This document shows, one piece after another, positions 16,760 to 23,497 of a DNA stretch of 40,791 bases (position 1 is the stretch's first letter; every line of letters begins with the position of its first letter). The stretch covers positions 1 to 40,791 of the forward strand of contig CAIOSI010000004.1 in the NCBI GenBank assembly GCA_903860975.1. The letters are read 5' to 3'. Below the pieces are notes generated by a model. That model was given only the letters and a program-made list of their open reading frames with translations, did not search any database and had not been told where the DNA came from. A program made the translations under genes and the position numbers. Origin of the DNA: an uncultured Alphaproteobacteria bacterium (lineage in GTDB: Bacteria; Pseudomonadota; Alphaproteobacteria; Caulobacterales; Caulobacteraceae).

Positions 16760-16984
16760 GATGGAGAGGCCGGAAACGGCGGACCTGGAAGTCAAACGAG
16801 CAGAAGGTTTCAAGAGGCGAGAACCGGAGAAATCCGGGACGGACTTCCCAGAGACACCGGACGTGACGGAAAACCAGCGGGGTAACCCGTGAACCGAAAT
16901 CACGATCGACCTTGAAGGTACAGATCCCCCAACGGATCTGGATGAGAGGGCGGTGCCTCGGGAAACCGAAGCGCCGCCCTCTTG
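16760..16984 (+). ncRNA. Candidate structured RNA with GNRA-capped hairpins
   Basis: This 225-base stretch has no convincing gene but many nested complementary segments. A 4-bp hairpin with a GAAA loop is at 16769-16780. A 9-bp helix with one bulged C pairs 16785-16793 with 16842-16851 and encloses a 5-bp GAAA hairpin (16824-16837). An extended stem pairs 16862-16869 with 16894-16904 and holds a 4-bp GTAA hairpin (16878-16889). A perfect 7-bp hairpin is at 16921-16940. A long final hairpin (16946-16981) has 8 bp, an inner stem and a GAAA loop. GNRA loops appear only when read on the plus strand. It ends 68 bases before the ABC importer start, so it may be a leader/riboswitch or a separate RNA. 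It matches no riboswitch consensus I know, including TPP, ykkC-guanidine, cobalamin, glycine and c-di-GMP. Confidence 0.6.
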
Positions 16985-17049
16985 CTATGCGCATCTTCCA
17001 ACCCGGGCCGGAGCACCCTAGGTTCGCAGATACGCAATTGGGGGTGTCC

Positions 17050-18054
17050 ATGAAGATTCTGCGTTCCGTCGTTATCGCGCTCGCCACGATGCTGGCAGCC
17101 TGTTCGCCCGCAAAGAAAGAGGCAACGACCGCCCCTGGCCTCACGCCGATCCGCTTTGCGACCGATTGGCGCGCTGAGGCCGAGCATGGCGGCTTCTATG
17201 AAGCACTCGCCAATGGCGAATACGCAAAGCGCGGACTGGACGTGAAGATCATCCAAGGGGGCCCGGGCGTGAACGTGCCTCAACTCTTGGCGGCCGGGTC
17301 GGTGGACCTGGGCGTCGGCTCCAACGGCTTCGTCGTCTTGAACCTCGCCAGGGAAGGTGTGCCAGTAACGGCGGTCGCAGCCGTCTTCCAGAAAGATCCA
17401 CAAGTGCTGATCGCTCACCCGGACGCCGGGGTGAACGCGCTGGCGGACATGAAGGGCCGCCCGATCCTGATTGGCGACGCCTCGGTCACGACCTTCTGGG
17501 TCTGGCTGAAGTCCAAGTATGGCTTCACCGACGATCAGGTGCGCAAATACGCCTTCAACAACGGCCCGTTCCTGGCTGACAAGCGGGCCATCCAGGAAGG
17601 CTATCTGACCTCTGAGCCCTACACCATTGAGAAGCAGGCCGGATTTAAGCCCAAGGTCTTCTTGCTCGCCGACAACGGCTATCCTGGCTATGCGACGATG
17701 ATCTTGGCTCCCAACACCCTGATCACAAAGAACCCTGCCGCCGTGAAGGCCTTCATCGAGGCCACCGCCAAGGGATGGCGCGATTACCTGAACGGTGACC
17801 CCAAGCCCGCCGATGCCCTGATCTTGAAAGACAATCCGGAGATGACCCAAGATGTCCTCGATCAGGCGCGCGCCAAAATGAAGTCCAATGGCATCGTTGA
17901 GGGCGGCGATGCGGCGAGCGGCGGCATCGGAGCGATGACCGACGCTCGCTGGCAGACCTTTTTTGATATGGCGTTGTCGACCGGCGTTTATCCGAAGACC
18001 TTGGACGCCAAGAAGGCCTACACGCTGCAGTTCCTCAGTCCGTCGGCCAAATAG
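17050..18054 (+). CDS. NMT1/THI5-type ABC transporter substrate-binding lipoprotein
   Basis: About 334 residues from the ATG at 17050, which begins a lipoprotein signal (MKILRSVVIALATMLAAC); the frame is open upstream into the RNA region, but those residues are not protein-like. The mature protein opens with the family pattern IRFATDWRAEAEHGGFYEAL and RGLDVKIIQGGPGVN, followed by LAAGSVDLGVG and the two-lobed periplasmic binding fold. This family binds nitrate, sulfonates, taurine or pyrimidine precursors; HGGFYEAL resembles ThiY-type proteins, but substrate assignment is not safe. The ATPase GTG follows one base after the stop, so the three importer genes form one operon. Confidence 0.85.
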   Translation: MKILRSVVIALATMLAACSPAKKEATTAPGLTPIRFATDWRAEAEHGGFYEALANGEYAKRGLDVKIIQGGPGVNVPQLLAAGSVDLGVGSNGFVVLNLAREGVPVTAVAAVFQKDPQVLIAHPDAGVNALADMKGRPILIGDASVTTFWVWLKSKYGFTDDQVRKYAFNNGPFLADKRAIQEGYLTSEPYTIEKQAGFKPKVFLLADNGYPGYATMILAPNTLITKNPAAVKAFIEATAKGWRDYLNGDPKPADALILKDNPEMTQDVLDQARAKMKSNGIVEGGDAASGGIGAMTDARWQTFFDMALSTGVYPKTLDAKKAYTLQFLSPSAK

Positions 18055-18055
18055 C

Positions 18056-18793
18056 GTGAGCGTCGCGGCCTTAACAGACGTCGAGGTCGACTACCCCCGC
18101 GGCCGGGCGCTGGGGCCGTTCAGTCTGGCAATCGAGGCCGGAGAGATCATCGCCCTCGTCGGGCCTTCGGGCTGCGGGAAGTCCACCGCGATGCGGCTGC
18201 TGGCCGGACTGGAATCCCCCAGCCGCGGCCAGGTCACCCGCGCTCCGGGACGCGGTCAGACCGCGGTCGTCTTTCAGGCGCCGACCCTGGCCCCCTGGCT
18301 GTCGGCACGCGCCAACGCCGCCTTGCCGCTGGAACTCGCCGGCGTTGGCCAAGTTGAGGCCGCCGCCCGGGCCGATCAGGCCCTGGAGCGGGTTGGCTTG
18401 GCCGGCGTCGAGGCAGCTCGACCCGCCCAGCTTTCTGGCGGCATGGCCATGCGCGTGTCACTTGCCCGCGCACTGATCACCGATCCCAAGCTCCTCTTGC
18501 TTGACGAGCCCTTCGCAGCCTTGGACGAGATCACGCGCCGCGCGCTCGCCGACGACGTCCTGGCGCTTTGGCCCGATGCACGTCCCGCCATCGTCTTCGT
18601 GACCCACAATGTGGAGGAGGCGGTCTATATGGCCTCACGCGTTGTCGTCATGACGAGGGGCCCGGGACGTATCGCTGGCGAGGTCGCCGTGAACGGTCCG
18701 CTGCCACGTCCTGAGGGCTTTCGCACCACAGCCCAGTTCCGCGCCCACGTGGAAGCCATATCGGGCCTATTGGCGAAAGGCATGAGCGCATGA
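18056..18793 (+). CDS. ABC transporter ATP-binding protein (SsuB/TauB/ThiZ type)
   Basis: About 245 residues starting at GTG 18056, one base after the binding-protein stop; upstream in-frame starts lie inside that gene. Walker A is GPSGCGKST (about residues 38-46), signature QLSGGMAMR, Walker B LLLLDEPFAALDE and switch His FVTHNVEEAVYMA. The late segment (SRVVVMTRGPGRIAGEVAV) is characteristic of nitrate/sulfonate/taurine-type ATPases. It powers import through the permease encoded next, whose ATG overlaps this stop by 4 bp (ATGA). Confidence 0.92.
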   Translation: MSVAALTDVEVDYPRGRALGPFSLAIEAGEIIALVGPSGCGKSTAMRLLAGLESPSRGQVTRAPGRGQTAVVFQAPTLAPWLSARANAALPLELAGVGQVEAAARADQALERVGLAGVEAARPAQLSGGMAMRVSLARALITDPKLLLLDEPFAALDEITRRALADDVLALWPDARPAIVFVTHNVEEAVYMASRVVVMTRGPGRIAGEVAVNGPLPRPEGFRTTAQFRAHVEAISGLLAKGMSA

Positions 18794-19557
18794 GCAGACT
18801 CGCCCAGACGCTGGCCCCTTTCGTCCTGATCGCCATGCTCCTGGCAGCCTGGGAGACCGCCTGCCGGGTCCTCGCGGTGCCGACCTATTTCCTGCCTCCA
18901 CCATCAGCTGTCGCGGTCTCGCTCATCAGTGACTGGCGAGTCTTGCTGCAGTCGGCCTGGAGCACATTGTCCATGGCCCTGATCGCCCTGGTGACCGCGA
19001 GTATCATCGCCCAGTGCCTGGCCCTGGCGGTGGGTCTAAGCCCAGTGCTGGAACGCGCCATCCGTCCGCTGGCGGTGGTGTTGCAGGTGACGCCCGTGGT
19101 GGCGATTGCGCCTCTGGTGGTTATCTGGGCTGGCCTCGATCATGCGGAACGGGCCATCGTCGCCCTGGCCGCACTCGTCGCGTTCTTTCCAATCTTCTCC
19201 GGCGCGGTAACGGGATTGAAGGCGGTTGATCCTGACCTCGAACGGCTATTCGACCTCTATGGCGCAAATCGGCTACAGCGCCTGTTGCGTCTGCGTCTAC
19301 CCTCAGCTGTGCCTTATCTGTTGGAGGGGCACAAAGTCGCCGCTGGTCTGGCGCTCATCGGGGCGGTGGTTGCCGAATTCGTGGCGGGCTCTGGCGGAGC
19401 CCAAGGTCTCGCATGGCGGATCCTGGAGGCGAGCCATCGGATGCAAACGGCCAACATGTTCGCCGCAGTGGTGATTTTGGGGCTCATGGGCGCAATGCTG
19501 AATAGCCTCCTTCAAGCCCTTGAGCACGCGGGCCTGCGGTGGTGGCGTGGCCGCTAG
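18790..19557 (+). CDS. ABC transporter permease (SsuC/TauC/ThiX type)
   Basis: A 255-residue inner-membrane protein with about six hydrophobic segments, the first directly at the N-terminus (LAPFVLIAMLLAAWETACRV). The FLPPPSAV motif after TM1 and the cytoplasmic coupling-helix region (LFDLYGANRLQRLLRLRLPS, then AVPYLLEGHK) are hallmarks of BPD_transp_1 permeases of the nitrate/sulfonate/taurine group. It overlaps the ATPase gene by 4 bp and completes the importer. Its TAG stop shares a CTAG tetranucleotide with the stop of the convergent downstream gene. Confidence 0.92.
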   Translation: MSRLAQTLAPFVLIAMLLAAWETACRVLAVPTYFLPPPSAVAVSLISDWRVLLQSAWSTLSMALIALVTASIIAQCLALAVGLSPVLERAIRPLAVVLQVTPVVAIAPLVVIWAGLDHAERAIVALAALVAFFPIFSGAVTGLKAVDPDLERLFDLYGANRLQRLLRLRLPSAVPYLLEGHKVAAGLALIGAVVAEFVAGSGGAQGLAWRILEASHRMQTANMFAAVVILGLMGAMLNSLLQALEHAGLRWWRGR

Positions 19558-20216
19558 GGTTGTTTCACCGGGGTTAGCGCGTAGCGGATAGGCAGCTTGA
19601 TCCGGGCCCCGACAGTCGGCGTCCCATCCTGGCTCCATGGCACCAACCTGAACTTTGAGGCCAGCGCCAACGCTCCCTCGCCATAGCCCTGCCCAGGTGG
19701 ATCCTCCTGGGCGACTGAACAGGCTCCCAGCGCCCCGCCCGCCTCGACCGTACAGCCAAGCACCACACGAACATTGTTCACGCCATTTTCGGTCTTAGGG
19801 AAACTTGCCTGAAAGTCCTGCACCGATGGCATCTGCGCCCACACCGGTTTGCTGACCATGGCGGCCCCGGTCAGGACGGCGGAGTCAAAGGTCACCGGGA
19901 TGAAGATGTTTTTGCCGATCAAGTCCGGCGTATCGATCACCATTTTCTCGGCGAGTTTGCGGGCCGCAGCGCCGAAGCCGTAGCTGCCAGGCACCTCCTT
20001 GATGGCGTCGCAATCGCGAGGATGATTGTCGCGGCCGACCTGGCAGGTCAGGCTCACCGTCCCGCTGATGTTGCTGACCCTGGCCCGGGCCGGATAGACC
20101 GCTGCGACTTCGGCGACGCTCGGCGCCTGCGAGAAGCTCGGCGTGTAATCGGCAAGAGCGGCAGATGCACAGGCGGGCGTGGCCCAGACCATGAGGGCTC
20201 TAATTTTTGCGGACAT
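19554..20216 (-). CDS. Secreted protein with two TonB-C-like repeats
   Basis: A 220-residue protein with a probable Sec signal (to about ASAALA, residue 22). The mature part is a tandem of two similar units: about 33-118 (AAVYPARARVSNISGTVSLT, then GSYGFGAAARKLAEKM) and about 130-215 (DFQASFPKTENGVNNVRVVL, then GYGEGALALASKF). Each carries a Cys pair with identical spacing, C58-x10-C69 and C155-x10-C166, suggesting one disulfide per unit. The pattern resembles the TonB C-terminal domain, but there is no N-terminal transmembrane anchor or Pro-rich spacer, so it is not a normal TonB. The role is unknown. Confidence 0.65.
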   Translation of the reverse strand: MSAKIRALMVWATPACASAALADYTPSFSQAPSVAEVAAVYPARARVSNISGTVSLTCQVGRDNHPRDCDAIKEVPGSYGFGAAARKLAEKMVIDTPDLIGKNIFIPVTFDSAVLTGAAMVSKPVWAQMPSVQDFQASFPKTENGVNNVRVVLGCTVEAGGALGACSVAQEDPPGQGYGEGALALASKFRLVPWSQDGTPTVGARIKLPIRYALTPVKQP

Positions 20217-20274
20217 GATCAGGTGCTCCGTGACTTACAGAGTTTCGCATACCGTCCGTCAGGTTGAGACGCGC

Positions 20275-21654
20275 CTAGCCGGCAATCCGCTTGGACGCTG
20301 GACCAGCCCGGAGCCGTTCTAGCGCGTCGAGGACCATGACGGTGAGCGAACGCAGGCCCTGCTCGCCAAACACATCTAGGGCCGCATCGAGCGCCAAGAC
20401 GGCTGAGGCGCGCTCGCCACGGTCCTTGCCCGTGATGTCGAGGCGGGCCTCGTAGAGCCGGGCAAGATGCAGTTGAGCCAGCGCCCAGGCCACCGGATCA
20501 CGCCGGGGCTGCAGGTTGGCGAGTTCAATCTTCAAAGCCGCTTCGGCGGTATCGAGCACGGCCAAGTCGCCCGTTAACTCGGCTGAACGCGCAAGACACA
20601 TGGCCCGCTCGCCCGCAGCCAGGCCACGTAGTGGGGTCGCCGGGGCGTCTTTGAGCACCAAATTGGCGCGGTCATAGCAAGTGACAGCTTGTTCATAGGC
20701 ACGCTCGTCAGATCTGGCTTCGCCCAGCGACTGAAGCGCATGGGCCAAAGCGACCTGCGTGCGAGCCCAGTCGAGCGGGCTGTGCTCGCGAGTGAGATGG
20801 CCCAACGCCCCAGCCAGGACCGTCGCGCCAACGGCCACGGCATCGATATCGCCCGCAGCCTCCCCCCACAGCGAAAGCGCCTGACCGCGCAGAATTTCCG
20901 AGCGCGCCCAGGTCAGCGGCTCATAAGCCAAGTCAATTCGGTCTGCGGCAGCGGCGGCATCATCGATGGCAGCACGCAGCAGTGTCTCATCTTTCAGCCG
21001 TGCGCCCCAACCACAGATCAGATCTGCCCGGATCAGTCGCGCCTCAGCCGTTAGCGGCTTAGCGGCCGGCGACCGCTTGGTCATCGCGTCAAGCGCCGAG
21101 ATCGGGGCATTGAAACGCGTGAAGGCGGCCCACGCTGCAACGCTGTCGCCCCGGCTAAGCTCCGCGCGGGCTTGGACAAGCGCAATTCCCATATCCGCCA
21201 GCGCGGCTGCAAGACCCCCGCGTGCCACAGATCGAGCTTCGCGAAACGTCACTCCCGCAGCGGCGTCCAGACCCGGGTCGCCAAACAACTCGGCGCCCAG
21301 GAGGCCTGCGAAGGCTTGTTCGCAGCGGGCCCGCGCCCAGGCATCTGGGCGCCTGTTCGGATCGAAAGCCGCGCAGGCGGTTTCAGCGGCTGCGGCGGCT
21401 TTGCGCAGCGCCACAGCGTCGCCTGAACGGCGGGCGACCTCGCGCCAAACGACCGCCGCGTCGAGCCGAAGTTGGGCGCTATCCTGGGCGTTAACCCTGC
21501 CGGCGGCGACGTCAGCCGCCTTGGCTTCTTGCTTCAGCAGATTGAGATCGAGCAGTTCGAGAAGAGTGGCGTCGCCGCCGGTCAGACCGCCAGCAAGCGG
21601 TTTGCCCCGCTCACTGCCGAACAGCCGCATTAACTCTCGACCCAGCTCGAACAT
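20275..21654 (-). CDS. TPR-like helical repeat protein
   Basis: A 459-residue protein almost entirely alpha-helical and Ala-rich, with repeating units of roughly 40-55 residues that carry Trp-Ala-Arg/Leu motifs (DAWARARCEQAFAGL, LTWARSEILRGQALSLWGEA, LDWARTQVALAHALQSLGEA, VAWALAQLHLARLYEARL). This pattern is that of tetratricopeptide-type scaffolds in which each unit ends in a conserved repeat helix. No signal peptide or membrane segment is seen, so it is probably cytosolic. The partner is unknown. It sits between the TonB-C-like gene and the rsuA gene on the same strand, with a 195-bp upstream gap containing a direct repeat. Confidence 0.7.
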   Translation of the reverse strand: MFELGRELMRLFGSERGKPLAGGLTGGDATLLELLDLNLLKQEAKAADVAAGRVNAQDSAQLRLDAAVVWREVARRSGDAVALRKAAAAAETACAAFDPNRRPDAWARARCEQAFAGLLGAELFGDPGLDAAAGVTFREARSVARGGLAAALADMGIALVQARAELSRGDSVAAWAAFTRFNAPISALDAMTKRSPAAKPLTAEARLIRADLICGWGARLKDETLLRAAIDDAAAAADRIDLAYEPLTWARSEILRGQALSLWGEAAGDIDAVAVGATVLAGALGHLTREHSPLDWARTQVALAHALQSLGEARSDERAYEQAVTCYDRANLVLKDAPATPLRGLAAGERAMCLARSAELTGDLAVLDTAEAALKIELANLQPRRDPVAWALAQLHLARLYEARLDITGKDRGERASAVLALDAALDVFGEQGLRSLTVMVLDALERLRAGPASKRIAG

Positions 21655-21744
21655 ACTGACGCTCCCGTCTGGCCAGCGTCCCGTTATGAGACGAAGACCG
21701 CGCGCTCAGACGGTTAAGAGCAAAGCCGGAGCCGGCTTCGTAAA

Positions 21745-21773
21745 CAAGTGGTTAATTTCGCAAGTATGGTTAA
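21745..21773 (-). repeat. Imperfect direct repeat upstream of the TPR-like gene
   Basis: Two copies of a related element, caag-tggttaa (21745-21755) and caagtatggttaa (21761-21773), lie about 90-120 bp upstream of the TPR-like gene start. On the minus strand the cores read TTAACCA, and one reads TTAACCAT, like the half-site reported for CtrA in Caulobacter. The spacing does not fit the full TTAA-N7-TTAA site, so the regulator is a guess. Confidence 0.3.
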
Positions 21774-21849
21774 CCGTGTCTTACCGTCCACAGTCATATG
21801 CTGACCTGTGCTTGGACCTGCCAAGCCTTGACTGAGGAATAAAAGACAA

Positions 21850-22569
21850 TCAGCGAAAAATCGCGTTCTGCTCGGCAGGCGTCAGCACGCGCCACGCGCC
21901 TTCTCCAAGATCGGCTGGGAGGTCCAGACCGCCGATCCGGTCGCGGTGCAGGCCTTCAACATGATTGCCAACGGCGGCGAACATCCGGCGCACCTGATGG
22001 TAGCGCCCCTCGGTGATCGTCAGTTGAGCCACCGCCGCAGAAAGCGGCTCGAGTACAGCCGGCGCCAGGGCATCCTTTTCACCGTCCAGCATCAAGGTCC
22101 CGGCCGCGAAGATCTCCGTTTCATCACCGGCTAAAGGACGCGCCAGGGTCGCGACATAGCGCTTAGCCACATGGCTGCGCGGCGAGATCACACGGTGGAG
22201 AAACGGGCCATCGTCCGTAATCAGCAGCAAACCAGAAGTGTCCTTGTCGAGCCGACCGATCGTCGACAAGGCTGGAATTCTTGCCCGCCAGCGGAAGGGC
22301 AACAACTCATAGACGCTTCGTCCGGCCTCACGGTGCGAACAGACCACATCTCGCGGCTTGTGCATCAGCAAGGTCAGCGGCGCGGGCGGATCAAGCGGTT
22401 GGCCTGACACCAAAAGTCGATCTGGAAGGTCAGCCGTAATCGGAATTCGTGCGCCCGCGTCCTTCACGATCGCACCGTCCAGCACCACCTGGCGGCGCCC
22501 GACCAGATCGGTCACTTCCCGGCGCGAACCATAGCCAAGGTTGGCCAACAGCCGGTCGAGACGAGCCAT
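21850..22569 (-). CDS. rsuA: rRNA pseudouridine synthase, RsuA/RluB family
   Basis: About 239 residues from the ATG at 22569. A GTG at 22584 overlapping the methyltransferase stop (GTGA) would add five residues and is also plausible. An S4-like RNA-binding domain is at the N-terminus (MARLDRLLANLGYGSRREVT, then GRRQVVLDG). The catalytic domain contains GRLDKDTSGLLLITDDG with the catalytic Asp, and later EGRYHQVRRMFAAVGNHV. These enzymes convert a specific uridine of rRNA to pseudouridine. It is coupled to the RsmC-like methyltransferase gene, so two rRNA-modifying enzymes are probably co-produced. A longer open frame upstream lies inside the methyltransferase gene and is not used. Confidence 0.9.
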   Translation of the reverse strand: MARLDRLLANLGYGSRREVTDLVGRRQVVLDGAIVKDAGARIPITADLPDRLLVSGQPLDPPAPLTLLMHKPRDVVCSHREAGRSVYELLPFRWRARIPALSTIGRLDKDTSGLLLITDDGPFLHRVISPRSHVAKRYVATLARPLAGDETEIFAAGTLMLDGEKDALAPAVLEPLSAAVAQLTITEGRYHQVRRMFAAVGNHVEGLHRDRIGGLDLPADLGEGAWRVLTPAEQNAIFR

Positions 22570-22580
22570 CGGAAGCTTGC

Positions 22581-23489
22581 TCACTTGCGGGCCTCGAAAA
22601 TCTTGTAGCCGCCGCTTTCGCCGCGCACCGTTGCGGTTGAAAAAGCGCTCGCAAGGACGGCTTCGTAAGGCAGGTGCCGGTTGGCGACGAGCCAGCAGAC
22701 GCCCCGCTTTGACAGCATTCGAGATGCGGCTTCGATGAAGGCTACGCCCAAGGCGCGATCCTCGGCGCCACCATCGTGGAACGGCGGATTCATCACCACG
22801 AAGTCTAGATCGGCCAGCCCCTCCAACGGACGCCGCACGTCCGCCCAAATTACGTTCACCCGCGGGTCGTCCAGATTGTGTTCAGCGCAGGCGACTGCCC
22901 GCCCATCGATATCTGCGCAGGCCAAAGCCGTGACTTTCGCCGACGTAAGGATTTGGCGCGCCAAAAGACCGATACCACAGCCGAGGTCGGCACCTTGGCC
23001 GGAGAGCGCCGGAAGCGCCTCTAACAGACGCACGCTGCCGGGATCGGGGCGGTCCCAGCTGAATACGCCGGGTTGCGACCAAACGCCGAGCTCGGGCACG
23101 ATCCGGGGTGCGCCGCCAGCGATGGCTTCTGAGAGACCACCAGGCGCAGCGGGCCGCATAACGCTGCAAAACCGATGATGCTTGCGGGCTGTCTCCGTCA
23201 CAACGCAGCCAAACCCTTCAAGCGCCTTCTTAAGCCGCGCCCCGCCCTTGTCCTTTGGCGCGAAGGCGGTGAGCGAGGCGCCAGGCTCAAGGGCCCTCAG
23301 CGCATGGGCGAGCACGAAGTCCCGCTCCAGCGTGCCGGGCGGCGCCAGGACCGTTGCGCTATGGGCCTGGGCATCGGGCAAGGCTGCGATATCCGTCGAA
23401 CCCGGAATTAGCGGCGAAAGTTGCACCGCCCCGACCGGCGTATCGATCAACCCCGGCGAAGGCGCGCCATAAATGAATGCTGCCGTCAT
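22581..23489 (-). CDS. RsmC-like class I SAM methyltransferase
   Basis: A 302-residue enzyme. The C-terminal half is a Rossmann methyltransferase with motif I ADLGCGIGLL (about 167-176), acidic strand end CADIDGRAV and catalytic VVMNPPFHDGG (NPPFH at 234-238), the signature of N2-guanine rRNA methyltransferases RsmC/RlmG. The N-terminal half is a degenerate copy of the same fold (LERDFVLAHALRALEPGASL onward), as in RsmC. Likely reaction: methylation of a guanine in 16S rRNA using S-adenosylmethionine. It lies 8 bp after prfC and overlaps a possible rsuA start, so prfC, this gene and rsuA look like one translation-related operon. Confidence 0.85.
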   Translation of the reverse strand: MTAAFIYGAPSPGLIDTPVGAVQLSPLIPGSTDIAALPDAQAHSATVLAPPGTLERDFVLAHALRALEPGASLTAFAPKDKGGARLKKALEGFGCVVTETARKHHRFCSVMRPAAPGGLSEAIAGGAPRIVPELGVWSQPGVFSWDRPDPGSVRLLEALPALSGQGADLGCGIGLLARQILTSAKVTALACADIDGRAVACAEHNLDDPRVNVIWADVRRPLEGLADLDFVVMNPPFHDGGAEDRALGVAFIEAASRMLSKRGVCWLVANRHLPYEAVLASAFSTATVRGESGGYKIFEARK

Positions 23490-23497
23490 CGCGGGCC

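Noticed and set aside
16585..16885. Overlapping open frames in the gap between uup and the importer
   Set aside because: The predicted peptides are low in complexity, full of Arg/Gly, and lack any domain or ribosome-binding sequence; nested complementary segments explain the stretch better.
16861..16945. TPP riboswitch, suggested by acccgtgaacc and the NMT1/ThiY-like gene downstream
   Set aside because: The required CTGAGA and the paired GAACCTGAT/CCGG elements in TPP order are absent.
16760..16984. RNase P, tmRNA, SRP RNA or 6S RNA
   Set aside because: None of the conserved cores of these RNAs (for example gaggaaagtccgggc of RNase P, or the ggaag loop context of SRP RNA) is present.
22570..22848. 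N-terminal extension of the RsuA-type protein
   Set aside because: The extra residues are Arg-rich shadow translation of the methyltransferase gene; the S4-like start at 22569 matches the family.
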